DNA from: Parvibaculum sp.
GTDB taxonomy: Bacteria > Pseudomonadota > Alphaproteobacteria > Parvibaculales > Parvibaculaceae
DNA: 64,000 bases
Assembly: GCA_002694985.1 (NCBI GenBank)
Contig: NZNS01000010.1
Coordinates: 191,951-255,950, forward strand
Direction of reading: 5' to 3'
Under the pieces are notes generated by a model. That model saw only the letters and a list, made by a program, of their open reading frames with translations, was not told where the DNA came from and searched no databases. This document shows, one piece after another, positions 25,499 to 33,851 of the stretch. The first letter of the stretch is position 1, and every line of letters begins with the position of its first letter. Both the position numbers and the translations under genes were made by a program.

Positions 25499-27325
25499 TT
25501 GTCCAGTTCGCCCACGACTTTTGACGATGCCGCTGCCCTTGCGGATGCAATTATCTCACGGGTGGGCAAGAAGATCGTCATGGCTTTGCCGCTCGGTCTC
25601 GGCAAGCCGAACCATCTGGCAAATGCGCTGGTCCGCCGTGCCATCGACGACCCCTCGATTTCACTGCAAATTTTTACCGCGCTGACGCTTGAAGTGCCGC
25701 GCCCTTCAAGCGACCTCGAACGCCGTTTTCTGAGTCCGGTTCTGGAGCGGTTATTCAAGGGCTACCCTGACCTTGTTTACGCGAATGCGCTCCACGCCGG
25801 CGCGCTGCCGCCGAACATTGAGGTCAATGAGTTCTTCATGCAGGCCGGGCGTTGGCTCAACTCGCCGCGGCAGCAGCAGAACTATATTTCCGCCAACTAC
25901 ACCCATGCGCTGCGCTATATTCTCGAGAGGAATGTCAATGTCGTGGGCCAGCTGGTTGCGCCGTCGGATTCTCGTGACCAGTTTAGTCTGAGTTCAAATC
26001 CCGACATAACAATCGACCTGTTGAAAGCCCGGCGCGATGGGAAGGCCGATTTCATCTGTGCTGGCGAGACAAATCTGGCGCTTCCCTATATGGGCGGCGA
26101 GGCGGAAGTCGAGGCAGCCGAGTTCGACTTTCTTCTCGACAACGAAGCGCTTCAGTTTCCACTCTTTGCTCCGCCACGCGAACCCGTATCGCTGGCTGAC
26201 TACGCTATCGGGGTTCATGTTGCGAGCCTCGTACCCGATGGCGGCACTCTCCAGATCGGCATAGGTTCGATCGGGGACGCCATTGGACGCGCGCTGGTAT
26301 TGCGTCATCTGAACAACGAAATCTTTGCGGCAACCGCCTCTGCTCTGAATGTTCGAGGCGAGGAGCGAGTACCTTTCGAGGAAGGGCTCTATGGCGCCAG
26401 CGAAATGCTGGTCGAGTGTTTTATCGACCTCATTGAGGCGGGTGTTCTGAAACGCGAGGTCGACGGTGTGCTCGTGCATGGCGGCTTCTTTCTTGGTTCC
26501 AAATCGCTCTATCGGCGTCTGCGGGAGATGACGCCGGAGGAGCGCGCCCGCATCTCGATGGTGCCCGTTTCTTTCGTGAACGACCTGCATGGCGATGAAG
26601 AGCGCAAGCGGGCCGCCCGCAAGAAGGCACGCTTTGTCAACACAGCGATGATGGCGACACTGACAGGCGCCGTCATATCAGACGGGCTGGAGGACGGACG
26701 TGTGGTGAGCGGCGTGGGCGGTCAGTATAATTTCGTCGCGCAGGCCTTTGCACTCGAGGATGCGCGCTCGATCATCACTGTGCGCGCCACACGCAGCAAA
26801 AAAGGCAAGACGGTCTCGAACATCGTCTTTTCCTATGGCCACACCACTATCCCGCGGCATCTGCGCGACATTGTGGTGACTGAATACGGCATCGCAGATC
26901 TGCGGGGAAAGACAGATAGCGATGTGATTGCCGAAATGCTTTCCGTCGCGGATTCCCGTTTCCAGCCGGAGTTGCTTGAACAGGCGAAGAAGGCCGGCAA
27001 GATCGCAGCCCACTACGAAATCCCGGAAAGACAGCGCCACAATACGCCCGCACATCTGGAAGCAGCGCTCAGAGAGGCGCGGGAAGCGGGGCACTTGCCG
27101 CTCTTCCCCTTTGGCAGCGATTTTACCGAAACCGAAGTTGCCCTGATGCCTGCCCTCGCCCGGCTGAGCAATGCCTCTAGAAGCGATCTGGCAAAACTGA
27201 TGCTTCGCGGCGGACCGGAAACCGCCAGCACCCGAAGAAGCCTCGAACGAATGGGTCTTTCAAACCCCAGCAGCCTGAAAGAGCGTTTCTACAGACGCCT
27301 GCTTCTGGGTGCACTGGCGTCTTGA
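25499..27325 (+). CDS. acetyl-CoA hydrolase/transferase family protein
   Basis: A 608-residue protein of the acetyl-CoA hydrolase/CoA-transferase superfamily. The N-terminal domain (about 1-240) includes LPLGLGKPNHLANALVRRA; the C-terminal domain (about 270-500) has GVGGQYNFVAQAF, ARSIITVRATRS and the family motif VTEYGIADLRGK. It probably moves CoA between short acyl chains or hydrolyses acetyl-CoA; substrate cannot be told. The start is a TTG directly after an in-frame stop, with no strong ribosome site; the next ATG would cut 25 or more residues of the conserved N terminus. A C-terminal extension (residues 520-608) goes beyond the shorter family members. It sits between two efflux loci with 174 bases before it holding nothing clear. 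Confidence 0.85.
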   Translation: MSSSPTTFDDAAALADAIISRVGKKIVMALPLGLGKPNHLANALVRRAIDDPSISLQIFTALTLEVPRPSSDLERRFLSPVLERLFKGYPDLVYANALHAGALPPNIEVNEFFMQAGRWLNSPRQQQNYISANYTHALRYILERNVNVVGQLVAPSDSRDQFSLSSNPDITIDLLKARRDGKADFICAGETNLALPYMGGEAEVEAAEFDFLLDNEALQFPLFAPPREPVSLADYAIGVHVASLVPDGGTLQIGIGSIGDAIGRALVLRHLNNEIFAATASALNVRGEERVPFEEGLYGASEMLVECFIDLIEAGVLKREVDGVLVHGGFFLGSKSLYRRLREMTPEERARISMVPVSFVNDLHGDEERKRAARKKARFVNTAMMATLTGAVISDGLEDGRVVSGVGGQYNFVAQAFALEDARSIITVRATRSKKGKTVSNIVFSYGHTTIPRHLRDIVVTEYGIADLRGKTDSDVIAEMLSVADSRFQPELLEQAKKAGKIAAHYEIPERQRHNTPAHLEAALREAREAGHLPLFPFGSDFTETEVALMPALARLSNASRSDLAKLMLRGGPETASTRRSLERMGLSNPSSLKERFYRRLLLGALAS

Positions 27326-27517
27326 GGCGGCACCTGAAGGAAATTTGCGCGAGAACACGAATACTCTTGATGGCGAGTCCTGCCAGTCCCAATTTTCTTT
27401 TGTGAAAGATTATGGAGTGTATTTGCACGGATTTGCTGCACGGCCAAAGCTGTGTGTGACTTCTGTGCCGCACTGCACAAAAATACGATTCTCCAAGGAA
27501 AATATCAGCCACCGATA

Positions 27518-27547
27518 TTGGATGTTGACCTGCGCTTAACATATATA
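27518..27547 (+). promoter_or_regulatory. candidate promoter of the padR-RND operon
   Basis: TTGGAT (27518-27523) and TATATA (27542-27547) are 18 bases apart in an AT-rich stretch of the 276-base gap 27326-27601. No gene is seen in that gap. Confidence 0.45.
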
Positions 27548-27549
27548 GC

Positions 27550-27563
27550 GCCGATATATCGGC
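27550..27563. promoter_or_regulatory. palindromic candidate PadR operator
   Basis: GCCGATATATCGGC is a perfect 14-bp palindrome just after the likely -10. A second related site, CCGATATTGG (27512-27521), overlaps the -35. Placement fits autorepression by the PadR protein encoded next. Confidence 0.5.
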
Positions 27564-27601
27564 CCTATATACCCGGCAGTCCACCGGCCAGGAACAGTCC
27601 T

Positions 27602-28135
27602 ATGCAAGTCACGACCCTCTGCCTTGGCGCGCTCGTTTTCGGCGACGCCACCGGCTACGAAATAAACAAAATGTTCGAGGATGGGCCATTTAGCCATTTC
27701 CTTGATGCGAGCTATGGCTCGATCTATCCGGCGCTGATGCGGCTGGCGGAGGAAGGGCTCGTAACCTGCAAGGCGGAAGCGCAAGAACGCCGCCCGGACA
27801 AGAAAATCTATTCCCTGACCGGAAAAGGGCGGTTGAAGCTCCGCGATGCGTTACAGCAGCCCATTGCCGACGATAAATTTCGCTCCGAGTTCCTTTTTAC
27901 CCTGCTCTTTGCGCATCTTCTTCCACGCAATCGCGTCCGCACCATGGTGGACCACCGGCTTGCGGCAATGAAACAAAAGCTCATCGAGCTTTCGCAGCCA
28001 GACGCGGAAGATACTCCCGGTATGGATTTCGCCCGGCAATATGGATACGCGATCTATTCCGCCTCCATCGACTTTCTCGAAAACAATCGGCATCTGATCG
28101 AAGATATCGCAACCGAAGAAGAAGCGCATGTTTGA
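27602..28135 (+). CDS. PadR-family transcriptional regulator
   Basis: A 177-residue PadR regulator. The N-terminal winged helix (about 1-85) has LCLGALVFGDATGYEINKMF, FLDASYGSIYPALMRLAEEGLV and KKIYSLTGKGRLKL, the classic PadR pattern; the C-terminal half is helical and probably dimerises. PadR proteins usually repress detoxification or efflux genes and release DNA on ligand binding. The start at 27602 gives the normal PadR N terminus; a longer frame would run through the promoter and palindrome. It overlaps the adaptor gene by eight bases, so it is the first gene of the efflux operon. Confidence 0.93.
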   Translation: MQVTTLCLGALVFGDATGYEINKMFEDGPFSHFLDASYGSIYPALMRLAEEGLVTCKAEAQERRPDKKIYSLTGKGRLKLRDALQQPIADDKFRSEFLFTLLFAHLLPRNRVRTMVDHRLAAMKQKLIELSQPDAEDTPGMDFARQYGYAIYSASIDFLENNRHLIEDIATEEEAHV

Positions 28136-29264
28136 CCGGATAAAAGAACAAATTGAAAAAACAACGGGCGGACGTCTTCACCGCTCGCATTTCATAGCAA
28201 TCGGCATTGCCATCGTGATCGCATTATGGTTCGCGACGGGTATTTTCAGCAGGAGCGAGAACACGGAATCGGAGCTTACTGCAGCTGAGCAGGATGCCGC
28301 AAACACCGAAGTAACGCGTGTTCGCGTGGCCGAATCCACCGCGACTGCGCGGCGCGGCTCCATCATTATTCGCGGACGCACCGAAGCCAAGCGCGCCGTA
28401 GAAGTTCGGGCGGAAACGCAAGGAACGGTGGCACGGCTTCCAGTCGAGAAAGGCGAACGCGTTTCCGAAGGTGACGTTCTCTGTGAACTCGCCCCCAATG
28501 CCCGCGGCGCGCAACTTGCTGAAGCGCAGGCGCTGGTGAAACAACGGCAGCTCGAATATGACGCCTCCCGGCAACTGGCGAAAAAAGGCTATCGCGCGCC
28601 CACCGTCGCTGCTGGATCCAAGGCCGCTTTTGACGCCGCTCGGGCACGTCTGAAGCAGATGCAGGTCGAAATGGAGCAAACAAAGATCAAAGCACCGTTC
28701 GATGGCGTCTTCGACAGTCGACCCGTTGAAGTTGGCGACTACATGCGCGTGGGCGATACCTGCGGGCTCGTGGTCGAGCTGAATCCTCTTCTGATCGTGG
28801 GCCAGGTCTCGGAAGACCGCGTTGCCTCACTTCAGATAGGCGAAGGGGGCAAGGCAAGGCTCGTCACCGGCGAAACGGCGGAAGGCACCATCCGGTTCGT
28901 GGCAAAAACAGCCGACCCCGCAACCCGCACTTTCCGGGTCGAACTCGAAGTCCCCAACGAGGACCTGTCTATGCGTTCGGGCGTGACTGCCGAAATTATC
29001 GTTCCCGGCGAGGAGATCATGGCGCATCGGATTCCAAGCGGCGTCATCACTCTTGATGATAATGGCGTAATCGGCATACGCGCGGTTAATGAGCAGCAGC
29101 AAGTCGAGTTCAAGCGCGTAATCCTCGTGGACGACACGCCGGACGGCCTTTGGGTCACCGGCCTGCCGGAGAAAGTCATGTTGATCACGGTCGGGCAGGA
29201 TTACGTCAAGGAAGGCCAGAAAGTTGAGGCTGTGACCGGCAATCAGGTTGGAGCGTCGCTGTGA
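28128..29264 (+). CDS. RND efflux periplasmic adaptor
   Basis: A 378-residue membrane fusion protein. An N-terminal signal anchor (FIAIGIAIVIALWFATGIF, residues 22-40) precedes a barrel-sandwich domain (EVRAETQGTVARLPVEKGERV), a short coiled coil (about 115-165), the second half TKIKAPFDGVFDSRPVEVGDY, and a beta barrel. It overlaps padR and the RND gene, showing a tightly coupled three-gene operon. It differs clearly from the adaptor at 21094. No outer-membrane factor is encoded here. Confidence 0.93.
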   Translation: MFDRIKEQIEKTTGGRLHRSHFIAIGIAIVIALWFATGIFSRSENTESELTAAEQDAANTEVTRVRVAESTATARRGSIIIRGRTEAKRAVEVRAETQGTVARLPVEKGERVSEGDVLCELAPNARGAQLAEAQALVKQRQLEYDASRQLAKKGYRAPTVAAGSKAAFDAARARLKQMQVEMEQTKIKAPFDGVFDSRPVEVGDYMRVGDTCGLVVELNPLLIVGQVSEDRVASLQIGEGGKARLVTGETAEGTIRFVAKTADPATRTFRVELEVPNEDLSMRSGVTAEIIVPGEEIMAHRIPSGVITLDDNGVIGIRAVNEQQQVEFKRVILVDDTPDGLWVTGLPEKVMLITVGQDYVKEGQKVEAVTGNQVGASL

Positions 29265-32200
29265 ACTCCTTTATTGAGGCCGCTCTCGGACATTCGCGCA
29301 CTGTCCTGACGTCAATGGTGTTGCTGGTCGCAGCTGGCATCGTTTCCTTCATTACGATCCCGAAGGAAGCCGACCCGGATATTCCGATTCCGATCTTCTA
29401 TGTCTCGATCATTCATCAAGGCATCTCCCCGGAAGACGCCGAGCGTTTGCTCATTCGTCCGATGGAGACAGAACTTCGCTCGCTTGAAGGGCTCGAAGAC
29501 ATCACGGCGATCGCTTCCCAGGGTCATGCCGGTATCCTGCTCGAGTTCGACGTGAACTTCGACAAGGACACAGCGCTCCAGGATGTGCGCGAAAAGGTCG
29601 ATCTTGCTCGCGCGAAACTGCCGAGTGATACGGAAGAACCCATCGTCCGGGAGTTCAACGCAGCCCTGTTCCCCGTTCTCATCGTAACATTATCCGGCGA
29701 GGTGCCAGAGCGAACACTTTACAATGCCGCTCGTCGACTTAAGGACGAGATCGAAGGCGTTCCGACGGTTCTCCAGGCTGAACTTGTAGGTCATCGCGAT
29801 GAACTTCTGGAAGTCGTGATCGACCCGGCGAAGCTCGAATCCTACAATGTTTCGCAGAGAGAACTGATCAACGTCGTTCAACAGAATAACCGTCTGATTG
29901 CGGCCGGCAATATCGATACCGGTCAAGGCCGGTTCTCGGTCAAGGTGCCGGGGCTCTTCGAGGACCGCGAAGACGTTCTCAATCTCCCCGTGAAAGTCTC
30001 CGGGGAAGGTGTCGTCACGCTTTCCGATATCGCCGACATTCGCCGTACCTTCAAGGATGCGGACGGCTATGCCCGTTTCAACGGGCATCAGGCCATTGCC
30101 ATCGAAATCACGAAGCGCCTCGGCACGAATATCGTCGACAACAACACTCAGGTCCGGCAGGTCGTGTCGGAATTCACAGAAGATTGGCCGGAAGCTATCC
30201 ATGTGAATTTCACGCTCGATGCTTCCGAATGGATTTTCCGCTCTCTCGGTTCGCTTCAATCCTCCATCATGGCAGCGATTGTTCTTGTCATGATCGTCGT
30301 CGTTGCCGCACTCGGCCTGCGCTCCGCAATGCTGGTCGGCATTGCCATTCCGACCTCCTTCATGATCGCCTTCTTCTTCCTCGCTTCCGCCGGTTACACC
30401 ATCAACATGATGGTGATGTTCGGTATGCTTCTCGCCGTCGGTATGCTGGTCGACGGCGCCATCGTTGTGGTGGAATATGCCGACCGGAAAATGTCGGAAG
30501 GTCTCGACAGACGCGAAGCCTACACACTCGCCTCCAAGCGTATGTTCTGGCCGGTTGCGTCATCGACCGCGACAACTCTTGCAGCTTTTCTGCCCATGCT
30601 GCTGTGGCCGGGCGTAAGCGGCAAGTTCATGAGCTATTTGCCAATTACGTTGATCGTGGTGCTTTCCGCTTCGCTTCTGACAGCTCTGATCTTCGTACCT
30701 GCAATGGGCACGATCTTTGGCAAGGCCGAAACTGAGAACAACGAAGTCTTGAAGCAGCTCGCCGGAGCCGAAACCGGCGACATCCGCTCGCTGTCCGGAC
30801 TCACCGGCTCCTATGTGCGGGTCCTCGACCGGCTGATCCGCTATCCTGGGCGCGTGCTCGCGGTGACGGGAGGGGTACTTGTCACTACCATTGTTCTGTT
30901 CTCGGCGTTCAACAATGGCGTCGAGTTCTTCGTGAATACCGAACCGGAACGCGCCATCGTACTGGTCAGCGCGCGCGGCAATCTTTCCGCGCAGGACACA
31001 CTGACACTTGCGCGTGACGTGGAGCAGATTGTGCTTGATACGGACGGAGTTGCCACCGTCTTTACCCGTACAGGCCCCGGCCTCGGCAGTGGTTCATCGG
31101 GCCGTAGTGACGTTCCAAAAGATCTCATTGCCCAGATGATGATCGAACTGAAGCCTTATGAGGAACGGCGGAAAGGTGCCGTTATTCTTGAGGACATTCG
31201 CCAGCAGACAAAATTGATCCCCGGTATCAAGGTTGAACTGCGCAAGCAGGAAAATGGACCGCCGACCGGCAAGGATATCCAGATCGAGCTGACCTCGGCC
31301 GACCACCAAAAGCTGCTCGAAACCACGTCGATCATTCGAGCGCATCTCGATAATGAGGTGGAGGGCCTTATTGACGTCGAGGACGGAAGACCCTTGCCCG
31401 GTGTCGAATGGGTCATGACCGTCGACCGCGAGATGGCCGGACGGTTTGGCGCAGATGTGACCTCCGTCGGCGCGGTCATCCAACTCGTCACCAACGGCAT
31501 CATGATCGGCGATTACAGGCCAGACGATGCACAAGATGAAGTTGATATCCGGGTGCGTTTTCCAGACAACTACCGAGTGCTTGATCAGCTTGATCAGCTA
31601 CGGGTGCAAACCTCATCCGGCCTCGTCCCGATCTCGAACTTCGTGCATCGGGAAGCACAACCGCAGGTGAGCACCATTGAGCGCATTAACGGCTTTCGCC
31701 GTATCATGATCAAGGCCAACACAGCGGTCGATCCGGTCACGGGTGACAAGATCAACATTGACGAAAAAGTCGGTGAGATTTCTGCCTGGATTTCTCAACA
31801 GAATTTCGATCCGGCCGTGAAAGTGAAATTTCGCGGTGCAAATGAAGAACAGGCAGAGTCGGCATCGTTCCTCAGCGGAGCGCTTATTGGTGCGCTGTTC
31901 CTCATGTTCATCATCCTGCTGACACAGTTCAACAGCTTCTATCATTCCGCCCTCACGCTTTCGACAGTCGTTCTTTCCACGATCGGTGTGCTGATCGGCA
32001 TGATCGTGACGGGGCAGGCATTCTCCGTGATCATGACCGGCACCGGCGTCGTCGCGCTTGCGGGTATCGTCGTGAACAACTCGATCGTGCTGATCGACAC
32101 CTACCAGCGACTACGGGAGGACTCGATGGATGCCGTGGAGGCAGTGCTGCGTACGGCAGGCCAGCGCCTGCGTCCCATCATGCTGACGACCATTACGACC

Positions 32201-32470
32201 ATGCTCGGCCTGTTGCCGATGGCGCTTCAGATCAATCTCGATTTCATCTCGCGCGATATCGTAATCGGTGGTCCCGTATCGGTCTGGTGGGTTCAGCTTT
32301 CGACCGCGATCATTTTCGGACTTGGCTTCTCGACGCTGCTTACGCTTGTCCTTATACCGGTGCTACTCGCAGCCCCCTCCGTCATCAAGGCAAAGCGCAA
32401 GGCACCACGTGAAACATCGCAGGAGTGGAACGATAATTCAGAAAACAGCGCCCGGCGCGCTGCCGAGTAA
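29261..32470 (+). CDS. RND efflux transporter
   Basis: A 1069-residue RND transporter that starts with GTG inside the end of the adaptor gene. The proton-relay region in helix 4 reads MLVDGAIVVVEYADRK, with Asp398 kept but the second Asp replaced by Gly399; in helix 10 the position of AcrB Lys940 is Asn939 (VVNNSIVLID). This set occurs in a distinct branch of RND pumps and suggests a different proton pathway from AcrB. Twelve membrane helices and two large loops are otherwise normal. Its substrate is unknown. It is probably repressed by the PadR protein at the operon head, and ends two bases from a convergent gene. Confidence 0.93.
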   Translation: MNSFIEAALGHSRTVLTSMVLLVAAGIVSFITIPKEADPDIPIPIFYVSIIHQGISPEDAERLLIRPMETELRSLEGLEDITAIASQGHAGILLEFDVNFDKDTALQDVREKVDLARAKLPSDTEEPIVREFNAALFPVLIVTLSGEVPERTLYNAARRLKDEIEGVPTVLQAELVGHRDELLEVVIDPAKLESYNVSQRELINVVQQNNRLIAAGNIDTGQGRFSVKVPGLFEDREDVLNLPVKVSGEGVVTLSDIADIRRTFKDADGYARFNGHQAIAIEITKRLGTNIVDNNTQVRQVVSEFTEDWPEAIHVNFTLDASEWIFRSLGSLQSSIMAAIVLVMIVVVAALGLRSAMLVGIAIPTSFMIAFFFLASAGYTINMMVMFGMLLAVGMLVDGAIVVVEYADRKMSEGLDRREAYTLASKRMFWPVASSTATTLAAFLPMLLWPGVSGKFMSYLPITLIVVLSASLLTALIFVPAMGTIFGKAETENNEVLKQLAGAETGDIRSLSGLTGSYVRVLDRLIRYPGRVLAVTGGVLVTTIVLFSAFNNGVEFFVNTEPERAIVLVSARGNLSAQDTLTLARDVEQIVLDTDGVATVFTRTGPGLGSGSSGRSDVPKDLIAQMMIELKPYEERRKGAVILEDIRQQTKLIPGIKVELRKQENGPPTGKDIQIELTSADHQKLLETTSIIRAHLDNEVEGLIDVEDGRPLPGVEWVMTVDREMAGRFGADVTSVGAVIQLVTNGIMIGDYRPDDAQDEVDIRVRFPDNYRVLDQLDQLRVQTSSGLVPISNFVHREAQPQVSTIERINGFRRIMIKANTAVDPVTGDKINIDEKVGEISAWISQQNFDPAVKVKFRGANEEQAESASFLSGALIGALFLMFIILLTQFNSFYHSALTLSTVVLSTIGVLIGMIVTGQAFSVIMTGTGVVALAGIVVNNSIVLIDTYQRLREDSMDAVEAVLRTAGQRLRPIMLTTITTMLGLLPMALQINLDFISRDIVIGGPVSVWWVQLSTAIIFGLGFSTLLTLVLIPVLLAAPSVIKAKRKAPRETSQEWNDNSENSARRAAE

Positions 32471-32472
32471 GT

Positions 32473-33330
32473 TCACGCTTCGTCGATCACGGAATTGGAA
32501 AGAACGCCCACGCCTTCAATTTCGATCTCGATCATATCGCCATGCTTCATCCAGAGAGGCGGCGTACGCGCGAAACCCACGCCTGCAGGCGTCCCCATGA
32601 CGAGGACGTCGCCGGGCTCCAGCGTCATGCATTGGCTGAGCAGCATGATCGTTTCGTCGACGGGAAAGATCATGTCCGCCGTGTTGGCGTTCTGCATGAC
32701 TGTACCATTGAGACGGGACTGGATATTCAATCCGGTGGCTCCCGGCGGCAGTTCATCGGCGGAAACGAAAGCGGGTCCGAAGGGGCCCGTGCAATCGAAA
32801 TTCTTGCCGATCGTCCATTGCGGCGTGCGTCGCTGGTAATCGCGTACAGACCCGTCATTGAAGCAGGAATATCCCGCAACGAATGAAAGCGCATCCGACG
32901 TCGATGTGTGGCGGGGGACGCGGCGGCCGATGATGGCAGCGAGTTCTGCTTCAAAATCAAGCTGTTGCGAGATGCGGGGCCGACGCATGGGCGCGCCGTG
33001 GCCGACAAGCGAGGTCGCGCTGCGCATGAAAAAATTCGGATAGTCAGGTTTCTCGCGGCCGCCTTCTGCAGCATGTGCAGCATAATTAAGACCGAGGCAG
33101 ATGATCTTGCCGGGGCGCGGGACCGGCGGAAGAAAAGCTATTTGCGACAAAGGGATACGCGGTGCGGCTTCAAGAGCACTGCTGATGGCCTCGAAGCCCT
33201 GCTCGCCCGCCTGGAGGGTTGCCAGGAGAGAGGAAGGCGACCCGGAAAGTGCTGAAATATCAGCAACTTCGTCGCCAATAAGGGGGCCGAATTTTTCCCT
33301 GCCGTCATGTTCGAATGTTACGAGCCGCAT
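32473..33330 (-). CDS. fumarylacetoacetate hydrolase family protein
   Basis: A 285-residue FAH-superfamily enzyme. The N-terminal small domain is followed by the catalytic fold with IICLGLNYAAHA, the metal-binding DFEAELAAIIG (two Glu) and SCFNDGSVRDYQ with the Asp, then PQWTIGKNFDCTGPFGP and VLVMGTPAGVGFAR. Members cleave C-C bonds in, or decarboxylate, 2-oxo acids from aromatic degradation; the substrate is not clear here. The start at 33330 is preferred over one 27 bases upstream because the family begins at MRLVTF. No pathway partners lie beside it. Confidence 0.9.
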   Translation of the reverse strand: MRLVTFEHDGREKFGPLIGDEVADISALSGSPSSLLATLQAGEQGFEAISSALEAAPRIPLSQIAFLPPVPRPGKIICLGLNYAAHAAEGGREKPDYPNFFMRSATSLVGHGAPMRRPRISQQLDFEAELAAIIGRRVPRHTSTSDALSFVAGYSCFNDGSVRDYQRRTPQWTIGKNFDCTGPFGPAFVSADELPPGATGLNIQSRLNGTVMQNANTADMIFPVDETIMLLSQCMTLEPGDVLVMGTPAGVGFARTPPLWMKHGDMIEIEIEGVGVLSNSVIDEA

Positions 33331-33427
33331 CGCCTTAATCCCCTGCCTCTTTTTCATAGCGGAACGGGCGATCTAGGCGCGAAGCCGGGGACAAGTCAAC
33401 GAGAAGGCGGGGATATCCGCGCCCGAC

Positions 33428-33455
33428 CGTCATCGTAACGTCACGATAACGTCAC
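33428..33455. promoter_or_regulatory. PhoB-box-like triple direct repeat
   Basis: CGTCAT (33428), CGTCAC (33439) and CGTCAC (33450) are spaced 11 bases apart, with AA before the second and third units. This resembles the PhoB box. It lies 98 bases upstream of the FAH-family start and 44 bases upstream of the carboxylase remnant, so it once may have controlled the lost carboxylase gene. Confidence 0.45.
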
Positions 33456-33499
33456 AAATGACGAAGTTGTCCCCGGCAGACGGGACGAGGTCCTAACCC

Positions 33500-33789
33500 A
33501 TGAAAAGCCTGTTGATCGCCAATCGTGGCGAGATTGCCGTGCGCATCGCACGCGCGGGTGCAGAACTCGGAGGACGGACGGTCGCCGTCTACTTGAAGAG
33601 CGCGATGCCTTCTACCGCAAGATGGTCGACCGCTATTACGAAAACGGGAAGGCGACCAACATGGCCTCCTTCCTCGAAATCGACGCGGTGATCGACCCGG
33701 CCGAGACACGCCACTGGATAATGCGGGGGCTGAAATCGCTGCCGCCCGCAGAGGCGCGCATAACGCGGCCCTTTATCGATACCTGGTGA
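33500..33789 (+). pseudogene. deletion remnant of a large acyl-CoA/acetyl-CoA carboxylase gene
   Basis: The first 32 codons (MKSLLIANRGEIAVRIARAG to GRTVAVY) are a textbook biotin carboxylase N terminus. The sequence then changes frame near 33592 and, in a different frame, reads ERDAFYRKMVDRYYENGKA, FLEIDAVIDPAETRHWI and finally ITRPFIDTW before a stop at 33789, which is the C-terminal end of a carboxyltransferase domain. In multi-domain carboxylases these ends are about 1,000 residues apart. The simplest reading is one large internal deletion that also shifted the frame, leaving a dead scar. A 32-residue plus tail peptide could still be made but would have no activity. A PhoB-like repeat array lies upstream. 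Confidence 0.85.
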
Positions 33790-33851
33790 ACGGCGAGAGG
33801 GCGGAAACCCGGCGCTTCAGAGCGGTCATGGAGTTCTGCCCGGAAAACGTT

